This document shows positions 1-5,930 of a stretch of DNA of 13,807 nucleotides, piece after piece. Source of the stretch: Bacteroidales bacterium UBA1179 (lineage in GTDB: Bacteria > Bacteroidota > Bacteroidia > Bacteroidales > Bacteroidaceae). The translations under genes were made by a program, and so were the position numbers. Numbering within the stretch: the stretch's first letter is position 1; the number at the start of each line of letters is the position of its first letter. Where the stretch lies: positions 6,945 to 20,751 of the forward strand of contig DBYT01000114.1 of the NCBI GenBank assembly GCA_002309915.1. The letters run 5' to 3'. Below the pieces are notes generated by a model that was not told the DNA's origin, did no database searches, and was given only the letters and a program-made list of their open reading frames with translations.

Positions 1-416
1 CTCCACCACAGATACATGGGGATGGTAACCAGGAGGCCGATGATACCCTGGATGATATATGTTCCTATGGTCAGTGTGCCGGTGTCAATGACGGTACGTG
101 TGTTGGCGCGGTCAGTCTCCTTTGATGCGCGCAATGACATGGCGATGAATCCCAGTGCCAGAGTGTGGTAGGTTACCGTCTCCATGAAACGTTTGTCAAT
201 TATGCCGTTGAAATCGGCCCACAGTTTCAGCAGCAGGATGATAAGACCACCCAGCAGGGCCGATGGGATGAGGCTGCGGCGCAGCACCTTTACTTTACGA
301 CGGAGTATGTTTCCGGCCAGTACGGCCAGGGCAATGATGAAAACCTGAACTAGTGCGCTCCACACTTCAGGAGCAGCGAACGAAGTCACTGCGATACCGT
401 TTGATGACAATAGCAT
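1..416 (-). CDS. GltS-like sodium/glutamate symporter, N-terminal part (partial)
   Basis: Open frame from an ATG at 416 to the left window edge, giving 138 visible residues. An in-frame TGA lies nine codons upstream, so this ATG is the first possible methionine start. The translation has a hydrophobic helix at about residues 22-40 (VQVFIIALAVLAGN), a basic stretch, then IPSALLGGLIILLLK, and later YHTLALGFIAMSLRASKE followed by another helix (TLTIGTYIIQGIIGLLV). The IP-x-A-x-x-GG motif and the YH-x-L-x-x-GFIA-x-SL segment resemble the glutamate:sodium symporter (ESS/GltS) family of inner-membrane carriers, where the first half carries a conserved Gly-rich motif. The family call is by recollection of these motifs on one third of a protein; the rest lies outside the window. 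It follows lgt on the same strand but is separated by a terminator and has its own promoter box, so it is probably transcribed independently. Confidence 0.7.
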   Translation of the reverse strand, partial: MLLSSNGIAVTSFAAPEVWSALVQVFIIALAVLAGNILRRKVKVLRRSLIPSALLGGLIILLLKLWADFNGIIDKRFMETVTYHTLALGFIAMSLRASKETDRANTRTVIDTGTLTIGTYIIQGIIGLLVTIPMYLWW

Positions 417-441
417 AATAGTTGCTTTTTCAATAGTCCTT

Positions 442-449
442 CAAAGATA
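442..449 (-). promoter_or_regulatory. Bacteroidota -7 promoter box for the GltS-like gene
   Basis: The minus strand reads TATCTTTG, matching the TAnnTTTG consensus of the primary Bacteroidota sigma factor, with 25 bases between the box and the ATG at 416. A possible upstream TTG lies in the terminator stem of lgt, but the spacing is about 17 bases, shorter than usual, so no convincing -33 element is claimed. The box sits directly after the terminator T-run of lgt. Confidence 0.5.
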
Positions 450-451
450 AG

Positions 452-490
452 AAAAAAAAATAGTACCAATGGGGCCTGACCCCAATGGTA
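452..490 (-). terminator. Rho-independent terminator of lgt
   Basis: Arms at 464-474 and 480-490 form an 11-position stem with one A-A mismatch and four G-C pairs next to a five-base loop (475-479). Read on the minus strand, it begins immediately after the lgt stop codon (491-493) and is followed, after three bases, by nine T (460-452), which is the classic layout. A run of six T at 494-499 on the plus strand means it could also stop plus-strand transcription, but no plus-strand gene points into it. Confidence 0.85.
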
Positions 491-1321
491 TCATTTTTTG
501 CGGGAGTGGAGCATGAGCCAGATGCCGCCGATGATGAAGGGGATGCTCAGGAGCTGACCCATGTCAAAGGTCATGCCCTGCTCAAAATCCACCTGGACCT
601 CCTTGCAGAACTCAATGAAGAAGCGGAATGTGAATATGGTGGCTATGCAGAATCCAAAGTAGAATCCGGAGCCGATTTTCTCTTTGTGCTTGCGGTAGAT
701 AAGCACGATGACGGCAAAGATTATCAGGTAGGCGATTGCCTCGTAGAGTTGTGCCGGATGGCGTGCAAAATCCTCACCGTTCTGGACAAAGATGAATCCC
801 CAGTCAGTACCGGTGGGCTTGCCCACGATCTCGGAGTTCATAAGGTTACCCAGACGGATGCAGGCTGCGGTGAGCGGGGTTGCCACGCAGACCATGTCGA
901 TGCACTCCAGGATCTTGACCTTGTACTTGCGGCAGTACATGATCATGGCTATTATGATGCCGATGGTACCGCCGTGGCTGGCTAGTCCGCTGTAACCGGC
1001 CAGGATTATGCCTCCCTGCGGTTTGAAACGTATGGGAAGCAGCATCTCAATGAAATGCTTGCCGCTGGTAAGATAATATTCGGGTTCGTAAAAGATGCAG
1101 TGACCCAGGCGGGCGCCTATGAGAATGCCCACGAAGCAGTAGAAGAACAGAGGCTCGTATGTCTCTTCCTTGATACCGCGGTCCTTATAGAGTTTCTTGA
1201 CAATAAAATATGCGGCCACCAGACCTATCATCCACATGAGGGAGTAGTATCTTATGGGGAGACCGAGAATACGGCACAGTTCGGTGTCCGGATTCCAGAT
1301 TACTGCAAGAAAACTGTTCAT
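491..1321 (-). CDS. lgt: Prolipoprotein diacylglyceryl transferase (Lgt)
   Basis: 276 residues, full length for Lgt. This inner-membrane enzyme moves diacylglycerol from phosphatidylglycerol onto the lipobox cysteine of prolipoproteins, the first step of lipoprotein maturation. Visible family landmarks are YYSLMW near residue 25, GARLGHCIFYEPEYY at 69-83, SHGG with His116, the Lgt signature RLGNLMNSEIVG at 156-167 (Arg156, Asn159, Gly167), RHPAQLYEA at 187-195, and FRFFIEF at 232-238 with Arg233 and Glu237. Several hydrophobic spans fit a multi-pass membrane protein ending in a short basic tail. The ATG at 1321 lies 12 bases after the ychF stop codon, with an A-rich leader and no separate promoter box seen, so it is probably co-transcribed with ychF. 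A hairpin terminator follows the stop directly. No key residue appears to be missing. Confidence 0.97.
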   Translation of the reverse strand: MNSFLAVIWNPDTELCRILGLPIRYYSLMWMIGLVAAYFIVKKLYKDRGIKEETYEPLFFYCFVGILIGARLGHCIFYEPEYYLTSGKHFIEMLLPIRFKPQGGIILAGYSGLASHGGTIGIIIAMIMYCRKYKVKILECIDMVCVATPLTAACIRLGNLMNSEIVGKPTGTDWGFIFVQNGEDFARHPAQLYEAIAYLIIFAVIVLIYRKHKEKIGSGFYFGFCIATIFTFRFFIEFCKEVQVDFEQGMTFDMGQLLSIPFIIGGIWLMLHSRKK

Positions 1322-1333
1322 ATCGCTTTTGTT

Positions 1334-2435
1334 TTATACGTTGAAACGGAAATGCATTATGTCACCGTCCTCAACCACATAGTCCTTACCCTCCACATAG
1401 AGTTTGCCGGCATCACGTACGGCAGCCTCGGAGCCCAGTTCCACGTAGTCATTGTACTTGATGACCTCGGCACGGATAAAGCCCTTCTCAAAATCGGTAT
1501 GGATAACACCTGCGCACTGAGGTGCCTTCCAGCCTTTGCGGTAGGTCCATGCCTTTACCTCCATGGGTCCGGCGGTGATGAATGTCTCCAGGTTCAGACA
1601 GACTGAAGGCCGATTTCACCAGACGGTTTACGCCCGATTCCTCCAGACCCAGTTCCTCAAGGAACATCTGGCGGTCCTCATAACTCTCCAGTTCGGCAAT
1701 CTCGCTCTCGGTCTTGGCGGCAATCACCAGAAGTTGTGCGTTCTCATCCTTGATGGCTTCACGAACCTGCTCTACATAGGCATTACCGGTCTTGACGCTG
1801 CCCTCATCGACGTTGCACACATAAAGCACGGGCTTGGAGGTGAGCAGGAACAGGTCATGAGCAATCTTCTCCTCATCCTTGGAATCAAATGTTACGGTGC
1901 GGGCCGATTTGCCCTGCAGCAGGACGTCACGGTATGCATTGAGCACATCGCAGACAATCTTGGCCTGCTTGTCGCCTACGGCAGCCTGCTTGGCCACCTT
2001 CTGCAGACGCTGGTCTATAGTCTCAAGGTCTTTTATCTGGAGTTCGGTATCTATGATCTCCTTGTCACGGACAGGATTGACTGTGCCGTCTACATGGGTC
2101 ACGTTCTCATCGTCAAAGCAGCGAAGCACATGGATGATGGCGTCGCACTCGCGGATGTTGCCCAGGAACTTGTTGCCCAGACCCTCACCCTTGCTGGCGC
2201 CTTTTACGAGTCCGGCTATATCGACAATCTCAACGGTGGCGGGAACGATTCGGCCCGGATGAACCAGCTCGGCCAGTTTGGTCAGGCGCTCATCGGGGAC
2301 GGTAATTGTTCCTACGTTGGGTTCAATGGTACAGAAAGGAAAGTTTGCTGCCTGCGCCTTAGCGCTTGACAGACAGTTGAAAAGTGTGGATTTACCTACG
2401 TTGGGCAGGCCCACTATGCCGCATTGCAATGCCAT
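1334..2435 (-). CDS. ychF: YchF/Ola1-family ATPase, reading frame broken by an apparent 1-base insertion
   Basis: Two overlapping frames together make one YchF of 366 residues, the normal family size. YchF is a cytosolic, ribosome-associated P-loop NTPase of the Obg family that prefers ATP and is implicated in translation and stress responses. The N-terminal frame (2435 to about 1599) shows GLPNVGKST at 9-17, FPFCTIEPN with Cys35 at the position of the redox-sensitive cysteine of E. coli YchF, DIAGLVKGAS at 72-81, and NVDE at 208-211 replacing the usual NKxD of GTPases. After Leu279 the frame turns into non-homologous sequence and stops at 1488. The correct C-terminal TGS domain (METKAW-like METKAW region read here as MEVKAW, through DFEKGFIRAE to GDIMHFRFNV) is in the other frame and ends at 1334. 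Removing the A at 1598 restores LLNLETFITAGPMEV, as expected for the family. It may be an assembly error or a recent mutation. It has its own promoter box and is followed by lgt after 12 bases. Confidence 0.93.
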
Positions 2436-2440
2436 TTGTT

Positions 2441-2482
2441 ACGCTTTTTTTAATCTGAGCGCAAAGGTAGCAAAAAAAGCGT
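2441..2482. repeat. Perfect 11-bp inverted repeat flanking the ychF promoter
   Basis: ACGCTTTTTTT at 2441-2451 is the exact reverse complement of AAAAAAAGCGT at 2472-2482, with 20 bases between them. The centre, near 2461-2462, coincides with the downstream edge of the ychF -7 box. The right arm begins at the stop codon of the DUF4294 gene. On the minus strand no T-run follows the second arm, so it is not a standard intrinsic terminator, although a weak hairpin at the DUF4294 transcript end is possible. An operator or an mRNA-end structure are both only possibilities. Confidence 0.45.
2462..2469 (-). promoter_or_regulatory. Bacteroidota -7 promoter box for ychF-lgt
   Basis: The minus strand reads TACCTTTG followed by CGC, a very typical Bacteroidota -7 context, 26 bases before the ychF ATG. 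No clear TTG element was seen about 20 bases upstream. It gives ychF-lgt a promoter independent of the DUF4294 gene, which ends only 46 bases upstream of the ychF start. Confidence 0.6.
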
Positions 2483-3090
2483 TAGAGCATGTCGTTATCT
2501 ATCATCCAGATGATTTCCTCGATCATGGCATCCTCTTCATCATGCTCGGGGTCATACTCTTTCTTGAGCGACGCGCCGAACAGGGCGGCGAATGTCTGGT
2601 AGAACTTGGCCTTGAAACCGCCAATGAAAGCCCTGATCAGGTCATAACTGGTCTGGTTGCATTCACGGTCTATGAGTTTGATAAGCAGTTTGCCCTGGGC
2701 TAGAGTACACCTTCTCATTATGGGATAGTACTGGTCCCATACGCCCTTCTCGACTTTCTCAAGATGTTCCTGGCGGGCCTGGTCATCCTGCAGGGTCTGC
2801 ATGTAGAGGTATGTCTCAACCAGTATGGCCTTGACCTCAAGGGCTATGGGGTACATCTTCTGTACATTTCGGGTCAGTTTGTCGTATTTGCGCTGCTTGC
2901 GGGCGGTGGGGTAGATGCGCTTTCCGTAAATGACCACCTCCATCATCTCGAAAGTGGGAACCGTATCGCCGTCAATGATGGTTGCCAAAGCCACAAGCAC
3001 ACGCTTCTGCTTGTCATCATCATCGGCCCCCGCGCAAAAGGCGGGTACGCACATAATCAGGGTCAGTAACAGTATTACGATACGTTTCAT
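2482..3090 (-). CDS. Exported DUF4294 family protein
   Basis: 202 residues. Residues 1-20 form a signal peptide (KR, then a hydrophobic run ILLLTLIMCVPAF ending near CAGA); the cysteines do not fit a lipobox, so a periplasmic rather than lipid-anchored product is likelier. The body carries the pattern I recall for DUF4294 of Bacteroidota: GDTVP near 41-45, VVIYGKRIYPTARKQRKYDK at about 52-71, RNVQKMYPIA, then a helical charged region and QGKLLIKLIDRECNQTSYDL near 138-155. The C-terminus is strongly acidic (EHDEEDAMIEE). The function of this family is unknown. The gene is divergent from the helix-hairpin-helix protein gene, sharing an 85-base control region, and lies just upstream of ychF on the same strand; ychF has its own promoter, so a functional link is not implied. 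Confidence 0.85.
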   Translation of the reverse strand: MKRIVILLLTLIMCVPAFCAGADDDDKQKRVLVALATIIDGDTVPTFEMMEVVIYGKRIYPTARKQRKYDKLTRNVQKMYPIALEVKAILVETYLYMQTLQDDQARQEHLEKVEKGVWDQYYPIMRRCTLAQGKLLIKLIDRECNQTSYDLIRAFIGGFKAKFYQTFAALFGASLKKEYDPEHDEEDAMIEEIIWMIDNDML

Positions 3091-3095
3091 GCCTG

Positions 3096-3103
3096 CAAAA
3101 TTA
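3096..3103 (-). promoter_or_regulatory. Bacteroidota -7 promoter box for the DUF4294 gene
   Basis: The minus strand reads TAATTTTG, matching TAnnTTTG, with only five bases between the box and the ATG at 3090. If used, the transcript would be leaderless or nearly so. No good -33 element is visible. It is back to back with the plus-strand box at 3125. Confidence 0.45.
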
Positions 3104-3124
3104 TCAATTCTCCCTAAAAAGAGC

Positions 3125-3132
3125 TACATTTG
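3125..3132 (+). promoter_or_regulatory. Bacteroidota -7 promoter box for the helix-hairpin-helix gene
   Basis: Plus strand TACATTTG matches TAnnTTTG, 43 bases before the ATG at 3176, in an A/T-rich 85-base divergent region. It would give a 5' leader of roughly 40 bases. No clear -33 TTG was found at the expected distance. Confidence 0.5.
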
Positions 3133-3175
3133 AACCAATCCTTTGGAAAACATTTGTTTCTAATACTGTTATACT

Positions 3176-5125
3176 ATGAAATCAAGATTGTTAATGTTTG
3201 CGATGCTGTCATGCTCAGTGACGGCTGTTTACCCCCAGTTTCCGGAATCAGACGGTTGGGAGAGCGTACTTGAGACACTCCTGTCTGATGAAGAACTCAC
3301 GGCCGATGCCCTTGAGGAGTTGTCTGATATGTACGAGTCGCTCCATGCCGCACCTCTGAACATCAACACCGCCACACGCGATGAACTCTCCATGCTGCCC
3401 TTCCTTTCGGACCGTCAGATAGAGGATATCCATGCCTACATCTACATGCACGGGCCCATGCTCACCCTTGGCGAACTTCAACTGACCGGGAGCCTTGATT
3501 ACGCCACCCGGCAGTTGCTGCGTCACTTTGTCTATGCGGGTCCACCCTCACCGCAAAAGGAGAGAATAAAAATGGCCGATGTTCTGCAAAACGGACGTAC
3601 TGAGGTTGTGGCGCGCATGGACATACCGCTCTATCTGAGGGACGGCTTTAAGAAAGGAACCTACCTGGGCGGCAGGCTGTCACACAACCTGCGCTGGTCA
3701 TTCAACTGGCATAATCGCATAAGGTTCGGGGTATCGGCCGATAAGGACGCGGGAGAACGGGGCTATGACTTCTGGTCGCCTTATCTGTTCATAAAGGATA
3801 TGGGTGTTCTTAAGGAACTGGCGGTGGGCAATTTCAAGGCACAGTTCGGACAGGGTCTGCTTTTGGGCGGCGGATTCAGCGTTGGCAAGAGCATGGTGCT
3901 GTCGTCAATGAGCCGTCAGACACAGGGGCTCAGACCGCACTCTTCGACCGGAGAGTACGGTTATCTGCGGGGTGGCGGTGTCGCCCTGGGGTGGGGTCAT
4001 ACCACATTCACGCTCCTGGCCTCAAGGACTCCTGTTGACGCCACTCTGAAAGGAGATACAGTCATAAGTTCGTTCAAGGAGGACGGATACCACCGCACGT
4101 CGCTGGAACTCTCCAAAAAGCACAACGTGACACTCGGTATGGTTGCGGCCAATATGCATTACAGTTTCCGTGGTCTGAGGTTCGGGGTTACCGCCATGAC
4201 CGAGAGCCTGACGGTTCCGTACAAGGGGCACGGGCGTTTGAGCGGGGTGTCGGCAGACTGCTCAGTGAACAGGGCAAGGTATTCTCTGCAGGCTGAACTG
4301 TCGCTGCTGGATTCCAAGCCGGCACTTATTGCATCGCAGACCTTTAGGTTGGGTAACGGATGGACGGCCAACGCAGTGGTGCGCCATTACAGTCCGGAGT
4401 ATATGTCACTTCATTCAAACGCCATGGCCGAGAGTAGCGTGCAGAATGAGACGGGTCTGCTTGTGGGGTTTGCACACAGCGGCCGGGACCTTAAGGTGAG
4501 CGGTTATGCTGACTTTTTCATGCATCCTGAACCCAGGTACGGGGCATCGGCCCCCAGTAACGGGATGGATCTGAGGATGGAGGCTGATTGGAGGGTGGGA
4601 CGGCGCGACGCCCTCTATGCCACGGCACGCTTCAAGTCAAAGCAGAAGGACTGCAAGTATACCGGACAGCTGGAATACTGCCTGACCGGACGTTACCGGC
4701 TGCGCTGGATGCATGACTGCCGCAGCGGTGCACAACTCAGGATGCAGTTTTTCTATGTCAGGTATGATTTCATTGCCGAGCCCATAACCAACGGATATGC
4801 CCTGACAGGGAGTTTCAGCCATAGCCTGCTTGAAGAGAGGCTTGACGTGGACCTTTCCGCCGCGGCGTTCCATACCCAGAGTTATGACTGCAGGGTATCG
4901 GTCTATGAGAGCGGGTTCAGGTATTCATACAATTTCATGAGCCTGTACGGCAAGGGAGGACGTCTGGCGGTTATGGTCCGATACAGACTGAACGCAGCCA
5001 TGCAGCTGAACGTCAAGGCCGGCGGGACATACTACCTGGACCGTGATGAGATCAGTTCGTCGCATCAGCGGATAGCATCCAGTCATAAGGAGGATATATC
5101 GCTTCAGTTCATAACCAAGTTCTGA
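3176..5125 (+). CDS. Exported helix-hairpin-helix protein with outer-membrane barrel-like C-terminus
   Basis: 649 residues. An N-terminal signal peptide (about 1-21, ending near AVYPQF) precedes a helical acidic segment and a ComEA-like helix-hairpin-helix at about 60-90 (LNINTATRDELSMLPFLSDR); a second related hairpin may lie at 93-120 (GPMLTLGELQLTGSLDYATR). From about residue 135 to the end the sequence looks beta-rich: alternating polar and hydrophobic residues, many Tyr, Phe, Arg and Gly, repeated short strands such as GYGYLRGGGVALGW-like turns, and a C-terminal phenylalanine (LQFITKF), as in outer-membrane barrels. Helix-hairpin-helix domains usually bind DNA non-specifically; whether this exported copy does is unknown. 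This architecture recurs in Bacteroidota as a hypothetical helix-hairpin-helix protein. It heads a plus-strand run with the radical SAM and carboxypeptidase genes. Alternative roles include protein-protein contact in the periplasm or an envelope structural part. Confidence 0.8.
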   Translation: MKSRLLMFAMLSCSVTAVYPQFPESDGWESVLETLLSDEELTADALEELSDMYESLHAAPLNINTATRDELSMLPFLSDRQIEDIHAYIYMHGPMLTLGELQLTGSLDYATRQLLRHFVYAGPPSPQKERIKMADVLQNGRTEVVARMDIPLYLRDGFKKGTYLGGRLSHNLRWSFNWHNRIRFGVSADKDAGERGYDFWSPYLFIKDMGVLKELAVGNFKAQFGQGLLLGGGFSVGKSMVLSSMSRQTQGLRPHSSTGEYGYLRGGGVALGWGHTTFTLLASRTPVDATLKGDTVISSFKEDGYHRTSLELSKKHNVTLGMVAANMHYSFRGLRFGVTAMTESLTVPYKGHGRLSGVSADCSVNRARYSLQAELSLLDSKPALIASQTFRLGNGWTANAVVRHYSPEYMSLHSNAMAESSVQNETGLLVGFAHSGRDLKVSGYADFFMHPEPRYGASAPSNGMDLRMEADWRVGRRDALYATARFKSKQKDCKYTGQLEYCLTGRYRLRWMHDCRSGAQLRMQFFYVRYDFIAEPITNGYALTGSFSHSLLEERLDVDLSAAAFHTQSYDCRVSVYESGFRYSYNFMSLYGKGGRLAVMVRYRLNAAMQLNVKAGGTYYLDRDEISSSHQRIASSHKEDISLQFITKF

Positions 5126-5136
5126 CAGAATTTGAC

Positions 5137-5144
5137 TACTTTTG
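5137..5144 (+). promoter_or_regulatory. Bacteroidota -7 promoter box for the radical SAM gene
   Basis: Plus strand TACTTTTG followed by CGC matches TAnnTTTG, with eight bases between it and the ATG at 5153. It lies in the 27-base gap after the helix-hairpin-helix gene and, if active, starts an almost leaderless transcript for the radical SAM and carboxypeptidase genes. Confidence 0.45.
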
Positions 5145-5152
5145 CGCTTGTT

Positions 5153-5929
5153 ATGTCAACAGTTCTATACAGTTCACCGATATTCGGACCCGTTCACAGC
5201 CGCCGTCTGGGAGTGTCGTTGGGAATCAACCTGATGCCCGCCGACGGTAAGATATGCACCTTTGACTGCATCTACTGCGAGTGCGGCCGTAACTGCGAGC
5301 ACCATCCGCATCATCACAGACCCACCAGAACTGAGGTTTATGAGGCCCTGCGCGCCACCCTTGCCAAGATGAAGGCCGACGGGCCCGAGCCCAACGTTCT
5401 GACTTTTGCAGGCAACGGCGAGCCCACCGCCAATCCCGAGTTCCCCGGTATAGTTGATGATGTAGTGGCATTGCGTGATGAGTTTTTCCCTGATGCCAAG
5501 GTGAGCGTGCTGAGCAACGGCACCCGCGTGACCGATCCCGCCATTTTCAAGGCTCTGCTCAAACTGGACAACAACATCCAGAAACTGGATACCGTTGACA
5601 TTGACTACATACGTCTTATTGACAGCCCTGTGGGATACTATGACCTGGATGCCATAATCAAGGCCCTGTGTGAATTCAAAGGTCACGTCATCATTCAGAC
5701 CATGTTCCTGACAGGAACGCTTGACGGCCGTGACATGGACAACACATCTGACCGTTACGTGCTTCCCTGGATAGAGACCCTTAAGAAGATATCACCCAGC
5801 CAGGTGATGATTTATACCATAGACCGTGAGACTCCTGTCTCAACCCTGCGCAAGGCAAGCCGGGAAACGCTTGACGGCATAGCGGCGAAACTGAGGGAGA
5901 ACGGTCTTGAAACATCAGTATCATATTGA
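5153..5929 (+). CDS. Radical SAM protein, COG0731 (wyosine-synthase-like) type
   Basis: 258 residues from ATG 5153. The family opener FGPVHSRRLGVSLGI at 11-25 is followed by a CX3CX2C cluster motif (Cys35, Cys39, Cys42 in CTFDCIYC), which binds the 4Fe-4S cluster that splits S-adenosylmethionine. An unusual CECGRNC and His-rich stretch (42-55) follows directly. GNGEPT at 87-92 corresponds to the SAM-binding GGE-like motif, and LSNGT follows later. The opener matches COG0731, named after archaeal wyosine synthetase (Taw1), but bacterial members do not make wyosine and their substrate is unknown to me. A TTG start at 5132 in the same frame is possible but would overlap the promoter box and add residues not expected for the family. 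The stop lies one base before the ATG of the carboxypeptidase gene, so the two are probably co-transcribed. Confidence 0.88.
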   Translation: MSTVLYSSPIFGPVHSRRLGVSLGINLMPADGKICTFDCIYCECGRNCEHHPHHHRPTRTEVYEALRATLAKMKADGPEPNVLTFAGNGEPTANPEFPGIVDDVVALRDEFFPDAKVSVLSNGTRVTDPAIFKALLKLDNNIQKLDTVDIDYIRLIDSPVGYYDLDAIIKALCEFKGHVIIQTMFLTGTLDGRDMDNTSDRYVLPWIETLKKISPSQVMIYTIDRETPVSTLRKASRETLDGIAAKLRENGLETSVSY

Positions 5930-5930
5930 A

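Noticed and set aside
1590..1605. Programmed ribosomal frameshift in ychF
   Set aside because: A +1 shift would be needed at CTG-TCT, with no slippery run or nearby in-frame stop to promote it, and YchF is not known to use recoding. A sequencing error or mutation is simpler.
485..1606. Plus-strand open frames of 166 and 183 codons opposite lgt and the ychF 3' end
   Set aside because: They lie opposite conserved Lgt and TGS coding sequence and show no family motif of their own.
1563..2369. A 268-codon open frame on the plus strand antisense to ychF
   Set aside because: It mirrors a clearly conserved YchF coding sequence, has no recognisable domain, and is the kind of antisense frame that codon bias produces.
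5132..5152. TTG start for the radical SAM protein seven codons upstream
   Set aside because: It would translate through the -7 promoter box and add residues absent from the usual family start; the ATG at 5153 fits better.
5907..5930. TTG start for the carboxypeptidase overlapping the radical SAM gene
   Set aside because: It would place polar residues before the signal peptide; the ATG at 5931 begins with a standard signal sequence.
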